From assembly GCA_963836355.1 (NCBI GenBank), contig CAWIJO010000002.1:1302001-1366000 (forward strand): a stretch of DNA of 64,000 nucleotides, written 5' to 3'. A program made the position numbers and the translations under genes. Positions 8,919-17,940 of this stretch are shown in pieces. The DNA comes from Palsa-506 sp963836355. GTDB taxonomy: Bacteria > Actinomycetota > Actinomycetes > Streptosporangiales > Streptosporangiaceae. Position 1 is the first letter of the stretch; each line of letters begins with the position of its first letter. Under the pieces are notes generated by a model. That model had not been told where the DNA came from, searched no databases, and worked only from the letters and a program-made list of their open reading frames with translations.

Positions 8919-8955
8919 GCCGGCGACGCATAGGGCGGCCCTATGCGTCGCCGGC
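8919..8955. terminator. 17-bp stem, 3-base loop hairpin between convergent genes
   Basis: Bases 8919-8935 and 8939-8955 are perfectly complementary around a CGG loop. The hairpin sits ten bases after the DUF5313 gene stop and includes the stop codon of the convergent lpdA remnant. Position and symmetry fit a bidirectional intrinsic terminator. Confidence 0.8.
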
Positions 8956-9429
8956 GGGGCGCATCAGCCTCCTGGCGGCCTCGGTCAGGCTGCCGGACAC
9001 GGAGGGGTACACGGCGAACGTGTGGGCGATCTGATCAACGGTGAGCAGCTGCTCGACGGCCAGCGACACGGCCAGGATCAGCTCGCTGGCCCGCGGCGCG
9101 ACCACCACTCCGCCCAGCACGATCCCGCTGCCACGCCGGGCGAACAGCTTGATGAACCCGTCACTGAAGCCCTGCATCTTCGCGCGCGCGTTCGTGGCCA
9201 GCGGCAGGTTGACCACCAGCGCGTCGGCCTGGCCGGACTCGATTGCCTGCTGGCTGACCCCGACCGTGGCGATTTCCGGCTCGGTGAAGATCGTGGCGGC
9301 GACATGGCTGAGCCGAAGCGCGACGAGACGAGCGTGACCTCGGCACCGACCTGCGCCGCCACCAGGGCTGCCTCATATCCCCCGGGGGCCGCCGCCGAGG
9401 ATGACGACCTTCGCGCTCGGCTGGCTCAC
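8941..9429 (-). pseudogene. lpdA: Decayed lpdA (NAD(P)H-quinone/dihydrolipoamide dehydrogenase-like flavoprotein)
   Basis: On the minus strand the GTG at 9429 opens SQPSAKVVILGGG, then a C/G homopolymer pair (9379-9388) breaks the frame. One base out, the reading continues GYEAALVAAQVGAEVTLV, the FAD-binding Rossmann start. After about 9310-9335 the sequence jumps to the far C-terminus: TIFTEPEIATVGVSQ, LPLATNARAKMQGFSDGF, VVAPRASELILAVSLAVEQ, AVYPSVSGSLTEAARRLM, which is the dimerisation domain of LpdA-type proteins. Roughly 300 central residues, including the NAD site and the rest of the FAD site, are absent. It cannot make an active flavoprotein. The neighbouring gamma-glutamylcyclotransferase-like gene agrees with the lpdA locus of mycobacteria. 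Confidence 0.85.
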
Positions 9430-9532
9430 GCTTCCCCATTGTGCTCGATGACCGCCGGCTGCCGCACGCGCCCGGAGTCTCACGGCGGGTCAAGGCCGCA
9501 CCCGGCCGCCCATGCTCGTACGCTAATGGCTC

Positions 9533-9985
9533 GTGGAGCTGTATGCCGCGTACGGCAGCAACATGAGCCCGGCGCAGATGGCAGAACGCTGCCCGCATTC
9601 GCCGCGGCAGGGTACCGGCTGGCTGGAGGGGTGGCGGCTCACCTTCGGCGGCGAGGACATCGGCTGGGAAGGCGCGCTCGCGACCGTGGTCGAGGACGCT
9701 GACGAGCGGGTGTTCGTGGTGCTCTACGAGCTGTCAGAAAGTGATGAGCGGGCGCTCGACCGCTGGGATGGCGTGACGATCGGCTATTACCGCAAGCTCA
9801 GGGTCCGGGTGGTTACCCTCGACGGCGACGTCCTGGCCTGGCTGTACGTGCTGAACGACTACGAGGGCGGGCTGCCGTCCGCCCGCTATATCGGCATCAT
9901 GGCCGACGCGGCCGAGATCGCCGGGGCACCGGCCGACTATGTCAGCTGGCTGCGGACGCGGCCCTGCGATTCGCTCGGCGGGTAG
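9533..9985 (+). CDS. Gamma-glutamylcyclotransferase-like (AIG2/GGCT fold) protein
   Basis: 150 aa from GTG 9533. The N-terminal YAAYGSNMSPAQMAERCP is the substrate-binding loop signature of the GGCT/AIG2 fold. GYYRKLRVRVVTLDGDVLAWLYVLNDYEGGLPSARY follows the usual beta-barrel pattern. The family releases 5-oxoproline from gamma-glutamyl compounds, but many bacterial members are uncharacterised. The acidic position that is Glu in active enzymes appears to be Asp here (DRWDGV), so activity is uncertain. Adjacency to lpdA remnants matches the Rv3303c-Rv3304 order in M. tuberculosis. Confidence 0.85.
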   Translation: MELYAAYGSNMSPAQMAERCPHSPRQGTGWLEGWRLTFGGEDIGWEGALATVVEDADERVFVVLYELSESDERALDRWDGVTIGYYRKLRVRVVTLDGDVLAWLYVLNDYEGGLPSARYIGIMADAAEIAGAPADYVSWLRTRPCDSLGG

Positions 9986-10021
9986 CCGCCAGGCAGCATG
10001 CGGCGCTGGTCGGCGCCTGCG

Positions 10022-10714
10022 CTAGCTGATGGCGATCGCCACGGCGAGCACCAGTGCGGGCACGCCGAACGCGGCCAGTGACGCCCAGGCCCAGCTGGCG
10101 ACGACCGTGCCGCCGACCGCGCCCCGATCGCGGGCCTGGTCGGCCATGCTCTGGATTTCCCTGGCCATCAGCTCCACCGGGGTCTGCTTCGCTACCTCCC
10201 TGGCCTCGGCCGGCATCCGCCCGTAGCCGATCGGCTGGCTCGCCGGGTTCAGGTCCCAGCGGCGGCCGCGCGTCTCCGCCTTGGCCCTGGCCCGGCGCGG
10301 CGCGTAAAGCGCCCAGCTGTGCAGCACCTTTACCTTCGCCGCCGGGACGCTTGCCGCCGTTTCCGGCGAGCAGTGCACCTGAACGGACTCGCCCAGGTAG
10401 ACCTCGCTGATCCGGCCCCACGGCACCCGGTAGTCGCGGAGCGGGTTCAGCATGGTGAGGCCGTCGGGGCCGGTGATGACGCGCGGCCGCAGCGCGCAAG
10501 CGTACACCGCGCCGGTGATGGCCAGCAGGCCAGCCGAGATCTGGAACGACGTCCTGTCGTGCCCCTGAATGGCCAGGTCGACCAGGTTGGCGGCGGCGAA
10601 GACGACCCAGATCCACCACATCGCGACCGGGCCGGCCAGCCGGAAGACCTTGCTCGGGGAGCCCGGCCGATCAGCACCGCCAGCCGGGCGGGCCGGCTCC
10701 TGCTTTGTAGACAC
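10022..10714 (-). CDS. PH-domain-containing membrane protein
   Basis: 230 aa, GTG start at 10714. Two hydrophobic segments (about residues 28-50 and 57-78) are followed by a bacterial PH-like stretch (RPRVITGPDGLTMLNPLRDYRVPWGRISEVYL, about 77-110), then a basic cytoplasmic region and a C-terminal membrane segment (about 205-229). This is the layout of the bPH_6-type proteins common in actinobacteria. Role unknown. It is a single gene with the convergent cyclotransferase-like gene 36 bases downstream. Confidence 0.75.
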   Translation of the reverse strand: MSTKQEPARPAGGADRPGSPSKVFRLAGPVAMWWIWVVFAAANLVDLAIQGHDRTSFQISAGLLAITGAVYACALRPRVITGPDGLTMLNPLRDYRVPWGRISEVYLGESVQVHCSPETAASVPAAKVKVLHSWALYAPRRARAKAETRGRRWDLNPASQPIGYGRMPAEAREVAKQTPVELMAREIQSMADQARDRGAVGGTVVASWAWASLAAFGVPALVLAVAIAIS

Positions 10715-10881
10715 CGCCGATGATCTCCCGTGACTCGGCCGACGGCGCCGCTTGGACGGCGCGCGTCAGCCCACTCTAAGTCCCCGCGCGGTGCCGGCTA
10801 AACCTTGCGCGGCCGGGCTGGCTCCGAAGGATCCGTTAATAATCTTCGGCACTAATCGCGGCGGCGAGAGCCGGCCGCGGA

Positions 10882-12120
10882 TCAGGCGCTGACGCCGCCG
10901 GGCAGCCGGGCCGTCGCCGCCTGGTCGCCGCAGATCGCCGTGAGCGCGGTCGCCGCCATCAGCCGGACGCCCACCCCGATGGCCCGCTCGTCGATGTCGA
11001 AGGCTGCCTGGTGGATGTCGAAGTCGTCGCCTGCCCCCGGCCGGCGGGTGCCGAGCCGGCAGAGCGCGCCGGGCACCGACTCGAGGTACCAGGCGAAGTC
11101 CTCGCCGCCCAGGCTCTGCGGGGCAGGCGTGCAGGCGTCCGGCCCGAGCACCCGCTCGGCGGCCGCCTCGATCATCGCCGTGGACACGGACTCGTTGACG
11201 GTCGGCGGCACATTCCGCAGGTAGGTCAGCTCCGCCAGCACGCCATAGGCGCTAGCGACGGACTCGATCAGCGCCTTGAGCAGGTCCGGCGCCGCATGCC
11301 AGGCCTGGTCGTCCAGGCAGCGCACGGTGCCCTCGACCAGGCCGTCGTCCGGGATAGCGTTCGCCGCTGACCCGGCGCTCACCCGGCCCCAGACGAGGCT
11401 GAGGCTGGACCTGGGGTCGACCCGGCGAGACAGCGCGGCCGGCAGCTCGGTGATGATCTTCCCGAGCGCGTACACCAGGTCCGCGGTCAGGTGCGGCCGT
11501 GCGGTATGCCCGCCAGGCCCGGTTACCCGCACCGTGATCTTGTCGCAGGCCGCCGTGATCGGGCCGCTCCTGGTGCCGATCTTCCCCATGTCCAGGCGCG
11601 GGTCGCAGTGCAGGGCGAAGATCCGGTCTACCGACGCGATGCCGCCTGCCGCGAGCACGTCGAGCGCCCCGCCGGGCACCTCCTCGGCCGGCTGGAAGAT
11701 TAGCCGGACCCGGCCGTGCAGCAGCCCGGCCGCCGCCCGGCGGGCCAGGAACAGCCCGGCCCCCAGCAGGATCGTGGCGTGCACATCGTGCCCGCAGGCG
11801 TGGCACGCGTTCGGCACGGTAGAGCGGTAGGACACGTTCTTCTCGTCGGCGATCGGCAGCGCGTCGAGATCGGCGCGCAACGCCACTACCGGCCCCTTGG
11901 TGGCCGGATCGCCAATGTCCACCACCAGCCCGGTGCCCTTGGGCAGGATTACCGGCCGCAGGCCGGCCGCAGCCAGCCGGAGCGCCAGCCGCCGCGTGGT
12001 CCGGTGCTCGTGGTAGCCGATCTCGGGATGGGCATGCAGATCACGCCGGAAGTCGATGAGCTCGCCGGCATGGCCGTCCACAAACGCCTCGAGTTCGCCC
12101 TCGAGATCACGTTCTCGCAT
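10882..12120 (-). CDS. M20-family amidohydrolase
   Basis: 412 aa from the ATG at 12118-12120, which overlaps the end of the ligase gene by 14 bases. The longer reading from 12249 adds unconserved Ser/Arg sequence. Motifs of the M20D aminoacylase/amidohydrolase group run in order: DLHAHPEIGYHE, ALRADLDALPI, HACGHDVHATILLGAG (metal ligands His/Asp), FQPAEEVPGGA (general base Glu), a dimerisation lid domain, then GGEDFAWYL. Such enzymes hydrolyse N-acyl or amide bonds of amino-acid derivatives with a two-metal centre in the cytoplasm. Coupling to a carboxylate-amine ligase suggests they act on related amides, but the substrate is unknown. Confidence 0.92.
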   Translation of the reverse strand: MRERDLEGELEAFVDGHAGELIDFRRDLHAHPEIGYHEHRTTRRLALRLAAAGLRPVILPKGTGLVVDIGDPATKGPVVALRADLDALPIADEKNVSYRSTVPNACHACGHDVHATILLGAGLFLARRAAAGLLHGRVRLIFQPAEEVPGGALDVLAAGGIASVDRIFALHCDPRLDMGKIGTRSGPITAACDKITVRVTGPGGHTARPHLTADLVYALGKIITELPAALSRRVDPRSSLSLVWGRVSAGSAANAIPDDGLVEGTVRCLDDQAWHAAPDLLKALIESVASAYGVLAELTYLRNVPPTVNESVSTAMIEAAAERVLGPDACTPAPQSLGGEDFAWYLESVPGALCRLGTRRPGAGDDFDIHQAAFDIDERAIGVGVRLMAATALTAICGDQAATARLPGGVSA

Positions 12121-13273
12121 GCGCAGCCTCCCCGGGGACGACGAAGCGATCCTCCGTGAACTCGGTGACCAGCGCGTCCACGACATCGAGGAGATCGCCG
12201 CCCTCGGCGGCGACCGCGCGCTGGCGCTCGTACGAGGCACCGCGATCAAGCACCTCGGAGACCACGTCGAGCTCCGGCGCGCAGCCCAGCCGGTCGGCCA
12301 CCGGCTTGAGCTCCCGCACCAGCTCGTACAGCTCGTCGCGCAGCGGCGCGGTCGACCCGGACTCGTCGGTAATCACGATCGCGTCCAGGCCGTACCTGGT
12401 AGCACGCCATTTGTTGTCGCGCATGACCCAGGCCGACGGGCTTGGCAGCCGGTAGCCGCGGTCCAGCTGGACATCAAAGAGCTGGACGAGGGACTGCGAC
12501 AATGCCGTCACCATGCCGATCTCCCGCAGGGTCGGAACACCATCGAACATCCGGATCTCGACCGTGCCGAAATCCGGGTGCGGCCGGATATCCCACCACA
12601 CCTCTTTGATGCTCCGGATGGTGCCGGCGCGAAGCAGCGTGTCCATGTACTCCTCGAACTCACTCCAGTCCCTGAGCGGCTGCGGCGGCCCCGAGGTGGG
12701 CAGCCCGCCGAAGACGACCGCCCGGCTCGAGGCGAGCCCGGTGTCCTGCCCGCTCCAGTACGGGCTCGATGCGGTCAGCGCCAGGAAATGCGGCAGATAT
12801 GCAGCGAGTGCATTGACGATGGGGATCGCCTTGCTCCCGTCACGGATGCCCACATGAACGTGGACGCCAAAGGTCTGGATCCTGCGAGCCAGCCACTGCA
12901 ACTGCTCGACCAGTTCGGCATAGCGCTGAATGGGCGCCATCTTCGCATCCCGCCAGTCACTAACGGGATGCGTTCCGGCACAGGCCAGCATCGTACCGCG
13001 CCTGCCGGTGATCCGCTCAAGTTGCGCGATTGTCGCGGCAAGGTCTGCCTTGGCCTCGGAAACGGTACTGCAGATGCCAGTGACCACCTCGATGGTCGAC
13101 TGCATGAGCTCATAGCGCAGCTTCGGATGGTCGCCGGACTCGGTTAGCCCGGGCACCGCCGCGAGCACTTCCCTGGCATCCTGCCGTAGCATCTTGCTGC
13201 GCGCATCGATGAGCTGCAGTTCCCACTCCACTCCGACAGTCGCGCCGCGAGAGGGATTCCACCTGATAGCCAC
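12107..13273 (-). CDS. YbdK-type carboxylate-amine ligase (glutamate-cysteine ligase 2 family)
   Basis: 388 aa. The start TVGVEWELQLIDARSKML is the ATP/metal-binding acidic strand of the GCS2 family. FGVHVHVGIRDGSKAIPIVNAL, RMFDGVPTLREIGMVTAL and WRATRYGLDAIVI are further family blocks. YbdK proteins make gamma-glutamyl-cysteine only weakly and their physiological products are mostly unknown, so glutathione synthesis should not be assumed; a role resembling EgtA is also possible but less likely. The 3' end overlaps the M20 amidohydrolase start by 14 bases, indicating one transcript and coupled translation. Confidence 0.9.
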   Translation of the reverse strand: MAIRWNPSRGATVGVEWELQLIDARSKMLRQDAREVLAAVPGLTESGDHPKLRYELMQSTIEVVTGICSTVSEAKADLAATIAQLERITGRRGTMLACAGTHPVSDWRDAKMAPIQRYAELVEQLQWLARRIQTFGVHVHVGIRDGSKAIPIVNALAAYLPHFLALTASSPYWSGQDTGLASSRAVVFGGLPTSGPPQPLRDWSEFEEYMDTLLRAGTIRSIKEVWWDIRPHPDFGTVEIRMFDGVPTLREIGMVTALSQSLVQLFDVQLDRGYRLPSPSAWVMRDNKWRATRYGLDAIVITDESGSTAPLRDELYELVRELKPVADRLGCAPELDVVSEVLDRGASYERQRAVAAEGGDLLDVVDALVTEFTEDRFVVPGEAAHART

Positions 13274-13657
<384 letters not shown>

Positions 13658-15238
13658 TCAGTACGCGTCAGGCGGCTTGTACACGCCCCACACGTCACGC
13701 AGCGCGTCACAGGCCTCGCCTACGGTGGCCCGCGCCCGGAGCGCCTCGCGAAGCGGATAGAGCAGATTCCCGGTACCCTCTGCGGCGCTCCTAAGGTCAT
13801 CGATCCGGTGCTTGAACTCGGCGCCGTCGCGGCCGGCCCGCACCGCCGCCAGGCGCTCGGCCTGCTGCTGCTCGATGGCCGGATCGACGCGCAGCGGCTG
13901 GTAGGCCTCATCGTCGTCCAGGGTGAACCGGTTGACCCCGACGATCACGCGGTCCCCGGCGTCGATCTGCCGCGCGACCAGATATGCCGACCGTTCGATC
14001 TCGGCCTTCTGGAAGCCCTGCTCGATCGCCGCCACGGCGCCACCGAGATCTTCCACCCTGGCCATCAGCTCGCCGGCCGCCTGCTCGATGTCGCTGGTCA
14101 TCGACTCCATCGCATACGAGCCGGCGAACGGGTCGACGGTCGCGGTCAGGTCAGTCTCATAGGCCAGCACTTGCTGGGTCCGCAGAGCCAGCCGGGCCGC
14201 CTTCTCGGTCGGCAGCGCGATCGCCTCGTCGTAGGAGTTCGTGTGCAGTGACTGGGTGCCGCCCAGCAGCGCCGCCAAGGCCTGCACGGTTACCCGCGCC
14301 ATGTTCACCTCAGGCTGCTGCGCGGTTAGCTGCACGCCGGCTGTCTGGGTATGGAAGCGCAGCATCTGCGACCGGGGATCGGCCGCACCGAACTCGTCCC
14401 GCATGATTGCGGCCCAGATCCGGCGGGCCGCACGGAACTTGGCGATTTCCTCCAGCAGCGTCGTCCTGGCCACGAAGAAGAAGGACAGCCTCGGTCCGAA
14501 CTCATCCACGGCGAGCCCGGAGGCGATGGCAGCCCGCACGTATTCCCTGGCATTGGCCAGCGTGAACGCGACCTCCTGCACCGCGGTAGCGCCTGCCTCT
14601 GCCATGTGGTAGCCGGAGATCGAGATGGTGTTCCATCGCGGGATCTCCGCATGGCAGTAAGCGAAGGTATCGGCGACCAGCCGGAGCGACGGCTGCGGCG
14701 GATAGATGTATGTGCCGCGGGCGATGTACTCCTTGAGTATGTCGTTCTGAATGGTGCCGGACAGCTTGCCCGAGCTGACCCCCTGCTCATCCGCCGCTAG
14801 CTGGTAAAGCAGCAGCAGAACGGCGGCCGGGGCGTTGATCGTCATCGACGTAGAGACGGACTCCAGCGGAATTCCGCGCAGCAGCGTGTGCATGTCGTCG
14901 ACGGAATCGATGGCGACGCCGACCTTCCCGACTTCGCCGCGGGCAGCGGGCGCATCGGAGTCGTAGCCCATCTGGGTCGGCAGGTCGAAGGCCACCGACA
15001 ACCCCGTGCTGCCCGCCTTGATCAGCTGGTGATAGCGGCGGTTCGAGTCCTCGGCGGTGGAGAAGCCGGAGTACTGCCGCATCGTCCACGGCCGCGACGT
15101 GTACATGGCCGGGTAGACGCCGCGGGTGAACGGGTACTCCCCCGGCTCGCCGAGTTGGGTCGCCGGATCGAAACCTGCCGGCTGGCCGGGGCGATAGACC
15201 GGGTCAACTGGTAGTCCCGATTCCGTTTCACGCGTCAT
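13658..15238 (-). CDS. Methylmalonyl-CoA mutase large (catalytic) subunit, stand-alone form
   Basis: 526 aa and lacking the C-terminal cobalamin-binding domain of full-length mutases, so it needs a separate B12-binding small subunit that is not in the window. TMRQYSGFSTAEDSN carries the tyrosine (residue 56) typical of methylmalonyl-CoA mutase, and YPPQPSLRLVADTF has Arg (186) where 2-hydroxyisobutyryl- and isobutyryl-CoA mutases have Gln. NTISISGYHMAEAGA contains the corrin-facing His. These point to succinyl-CoA/methylmalonyl-CoA isomerisation. Residue-role matches come from known families and were aligned by eye. Together with accD5/E/A3 it would complete propionyl-CoA use, given an epimerase elsewhere. 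Confidence 0.9.
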   Translation of the reverse strand: MTRETESGLPVDPVYRPGQPAGFDPATQLGEPGEYPFTRGVYPAMYTSRPWTMRQYSGFSTAEDSNRRYHQLIKAGSTGLSVAFDLPTQMGYDSDAPAARGEVGKVGVAIDSVDDMHTLLRGIPLESVSTSMTINAPAAVLLLLYQLAADEQGVSSGKLSGTIQNDILKEYIARGTYIYPPQPSLRLVADTFAYCHAEIPRWNTISISGYHMAEAGATAVQEVAFTLANAREYVRAAIASGLAVDEFGPRLSFFFVARTTLLEEIAKFRAARRIWAAIMRDEFGAADPRSQMLRFHTQTAGVQLTAQQPEVNMARVTVQALAALLGGTQSLHTNSYDEAIALPTEKAARLALRTQQVLAYETDLTATVDPFAGSYAMESMTSDIEQAAGELMARVEDLGGAVAAIEQGFQKAEIERSAYLVARQIDAGDRVIVGVNRFTLDDDEAYQPLRVDPAIEQQQAERLAAVRAGRDGAEFKHRIDDLRSAAEGTGNLLYPLREALRARATVGEACDALRDVWGVYKPPDAY

Positions 15239-15660
15239 GCTCTCAGGCTATGGCGTGCATCGCGGACGGCATAGGTGAAGATAATCACGGCGAGTCATCA
15301 GCTGATCCAGGCTTGCCGTCCCCGGCTCGTCCCGGCAGGTCGCCGGGCGTTGCCAGCGCGCTGGCGCGGCCGGCCCGGGCGCGGCCGGCCCGGGCGCGGC
15401 CGGCCCGGGCGCAGACGGTGCTCGCCTCGTGTGCGGGATGAGCACCGCTGCCGAGCTGACGGTAGCAGGCCTGGCTGCGGCTTTGCGGAAATCACAGTCA
15501 GTTACGACGTGCACAGGTTTGCGCGCGTAGGCTATCTGGAGCGCCGTCTCACTGTCATGACTGCAGTGCCGCCAACCGCGATAACTGAAGTGCCAACCGA
15601 GTGAATATCCCCTGAGCTGGCTCGCCACCGCCGGACCTGCTGCGAAACGGGAGTATGTCC
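15239..15660. other. 422-bp divergent intergenic region
   Basis: Between the mutase gene (minus) and the carboxypeptidase gene (plus). It must contain both promoters, but I cannot place them. It holds three 15-bp GC-only repeats at 15364-15408. Open frames across it are shadow readings with no conserved sequence. Confidence 0.5.
15364..15408. repeat. Three 15-bp GC-only tandem units
   Basis: Unit GCGCGGCCGGCCCGG, three exact copies. The unit contains the palindrome CCGGCCGG-like core and could fold, but no function is evident. Confidence 0.85.
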
Positions 15661-16818
15661 ATGCCACGTGCCCGCGGGGTCGCGGTCGTGCTTGCTGTCC
15701 TATGCTGCGGGCTGGTCATCACGGCGGTGGCGCTGCGGCCCGCCCGGGTTGGGCAGGACGCGCAGGCCGGGCAAGGCACGCGGAGCGGCCAGGCCGGGGG
15801 CGGGCGGAGCGGACTCGCCGGGCAACGCCGGCCGAGTGGACAGGATGGGCGGAGCGGGCAGGGCGCAAAAGCCGGGCAGGGCGGGCAGCCTGGTTCCGGT
15901 CATCCTGCTACCGGACGGCCGTCGTGGCAGTGGACGGTCGGCGGCCCGGAACTGGCCAGCCGCGGTGTCGTCGTCCATTACCCGGCCAGCAGACCGCGGC
16001 GGCTGCCGCTGGTACGGGCATCCGCCTACGTCATTGCCGATGCGGGGACCGGCCAGGTGCTGGCGGCCAAGGACCCGCACGGCGAGTTCCCGCCAGCCAG
16101 CACGCTCAAGGTGCTGACCGCGATAACGCTGATTCCGTTGCTGAACCCCGACGCCGAGGTCGTCGCCACCCGGCGGGCGACCTCGGTAGAGCCGAACGTG
16201 GTCGGTCTCAAGCGAGGCCGACGCTATCAGGTATCCAGCCTGTTCAAGGCCCTGTTGCTGATCTCGGCCAACGATGCCGCGGTGTCCCTGGCCGAGGCGG
16301 CCGGAATCTTCCACCGGGCGATCACGCTGATGAACGCCGAGGCGCACTGGCTGCAGGCCTACGACGTATTGGCCAGAGACCCGAACGGCCTGCCCGCCGC
16401 GCATCAGCATGTCTCCGCCTACGACGAGGCGCTGATCGCGCGGCGGGCGCTGGCCATGCCGGCCTTCATGCGGTACGACTCGATGCTGGCGGCCAGGTTC
16501 CAGGTGAAGCGACGGAAATGGGTGACGCTGGTCAACCAGAACACGTTGCTGATGGGTTACCGGGGCGGCATCGGTGGCAAGATCGGCTGGACAGACCGGG
16601 CCAGGGCCACCTACATCGGAATGGCCAGGCGGCATGGCGTGACGCTCATCGTGACGCTCCTGCACGCCAAGCCGCTGACTGAGATCACCGCTGGCGAGCG
16701 CCTGCTGAACTGGGGATTCGCCGTCGACCGCAAAATCCGCCCGGTCGGCAGGCTGGTGCCGCCGCTGGCAGGCGGCCTGCCCGGCCAGCTCGCCTCGCTC
16801 CAGTCAGCCGGCCAGTAG
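15661..16818 (+). CDS. D-alanyl-D-alanine carboxypeptidase, S11 penicillin-binding protein
   Basis: 385 aa from ATG 15661, chosen over ATG 15655 because GGGAG at 15649-15653 then has a 7-base spacing. An N-terminal signal/anchor (VAVVLAVLCCGLVITAVAL) precedes a ~65-residue Gly/Gln/Arg-rich disordered spacer. The catalytic domain shows the three penicillin-binding motifs: PPASTLK (Ser147 nucleophile and Lys), SAND (SxN) and GGKIGWT, a KxG box with Ile where Thr is usual. It trims the terminal D-Ala from peptidoglycan stem peptides outside the membrane. The Ile substitution in the KTG box is unusual but seen in some S11 relatives. Ends 78 bases before convergent trpS. Confidence 0.92.
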   Translation: MPRARGVAVVLAVLCCGLVITAVALRPARVGQDAQAGQGTRSGQAGGGRSGLAGQRRPSGQDGRSGQGAKAGQGGQPGSGHPATGRPSWQWTVGGPELASRGVVVHYPASRPRRLPLVRASAYVIADAGTGQVLAAKDPHGEFPPASTLKVLTAITLIPLLNPDAEVVATRRATSVEPNVVGLKRGRRYQVSSLFKALLLISANDAAVSLAEAAGIFHRAITLMNAEAHWLQAYDVLARDPNGLPAAHQHVSAYDEALIARRALAMPAFMRYDSMLAARFQVKRRKWVTLVNQNTLLMGYRGGIGGKIGWTDRARATYIGMARRHGVTLIVTLLHAKPLTEITAGERLLNWGFAVDRKIRPVGRLVPPLAGGLPGQLASLQSAGQ

Positions 16819-16896
16819 TCGCAGCCTGACCGGACTGCCCAGCCGGCCGCCGAGCCGGAATGCCTGACTGACCCTGGCGGCACTGACCCTGGCGGG

Positions 16897-17901
16897 CTAG
16901 CCGGGCGGGAGGAAGCCGACCCGGTCCCGGACCGCCGCCATGGTCTGGCTAGCGATCTTGCGCGCCCTGGCCGCGCCGACCGCGAGCAGCCGGTCAAGCT
17001 CGGCCTCGTCGGCGAGCATCTTCTCGGTGCGCTCCCGGACCGGCGCAAGGGCAGCTACCACGATCTCGGCCAGGTCTTTCTTGAATGTCCCGTATCCCGC
17101 GCCCGCGTATCTCGCCTCCAGGCCGGGCACGCTCTCCCCGGAGAGCGCCGAGTAGATCCGCAGCAGGTTGGTCACGCCGGGCTTGGCCTGCTCGTCGGCA
17201 CGGACCTCACGGCCGGCATCGGTCACCGCCCTGGCGATCTTCCGGCGGATCACGGCGGGCTCGTCGAGCACGTCCACGATGCCCTGCGGTGAGGACGACG
17301 ACTTGCTCATCTTGGCCGTTGGCTCGACCAGGTCGGTGATCTTCGCGACATCGGCGAGGATGTACGGTCCGGGCACCACGAAGGTGGCGCCGAACCGGTG
17401 GTTGAAGCGGCCGGCCAGATCCCTGGTGAGCTCCAGGTGCTGGCGCTGGTCCTCGCCGACCGGCACCTGGTCTGTCCGGTAGAGCAGGATGTCCGCCGCC
17501 TGCAGGACCGGATAGGTAAACAGGCCGACGCTGGCCTGATCCGCGCCCGCCCGCGCCGCCTTGTCCTTGAACTGGATCATCCTGCTGGCCTCGCCGAACC
17601 CGGTGATGCAGCCGAGCACCCAGGCAAGCTCGGCGTGCTCGGGCACCTGGCTCTGCACGAACACGATGCACCGCTCGGGATCGAGCCCGGCACCAAGCAG
17701 CTGCGCGGCTGCTGTCCTGGTCCGGCGCCGGAGCAGAACCGGATCCTGCGGCACCGTAATAGCGTGCAGGTCCACGATGCAGTACACCGCGTCATGCGTG
17801 TCCTGCAGGGCAACCCACTGGCGCAACGCTCCCAGGTAGTTACCTAGGTGGAAGGAGTCCGCCGTGGGCTGGATGCCGGAGAAGACGCGTGGTCGGGCCA
17901 T
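16897..17901 (-). CDS. trpS: Tryptophanyl-tRNA synthetase
   Basis: 334 aa, standard for class Ic bacterial TrpRS. The start RVFSGIQPTADSFHLGNYLGAL holds the ATP-binding HIGH-like motif (FHLG). DLHAITVPQ and GEDQRQHLELTRDLAGRFN are tryptophan-site and tRNA-binding blocks. AKMSKSSSSPQG is the KMSKS loop. It charges tRNA-Trp in the cytoplasm and ends with a helical anticodon-binding region. Start ATG 17901 is fixed by the conserved N-terminus. Confidence 0.97.
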   Translation of the reverse strand: MARPRVFSGIQPTADSFHLGNYLGALRQWVALQDTHDAVYCIVDLHAITVPQDPVLLRRRTRTAAAQLLGAGLDPERCIVFVQSQVPEHAELAWVLGCITGFGEASRMIQFKDKAARAGADQASVGLFTYPVLQAADILLYRTDQVPVGEDQRQHLELTRDLAGRFNHRFGATFVVPGPYILADVAKITDLVEPTAKMSKSSSSPQGIVDVLDEPAVIRRKIARAVTDAGREVRADEQAKPGVTNLLRIYSALSGESVPGLEARYAGAGYGTFKKDLAEIVVAALAPVRERTEKMLADEAELDRLLAVGAARARKIASQTMAAVRDRVGFLPPG

Positions 17902-17940
17902 GCCGGAAGTCTAGTTCCGGGCTGCCACCGCGCGGCGCGA

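Noticed and set aside
10882..12249. M20 amidohydrolase starting at 12249
   Set aside because: The added 43 residues are antisense-like Ser/Arg sequence overlapping the ligase gene; ATG 12120 matches the family start.
12056..13147. Plus-strand frame of 363 codons across the ybdK-like gene
   Set aside because: Antisense shadow of a conserved ligase; no ribosome site or recognisable motif.
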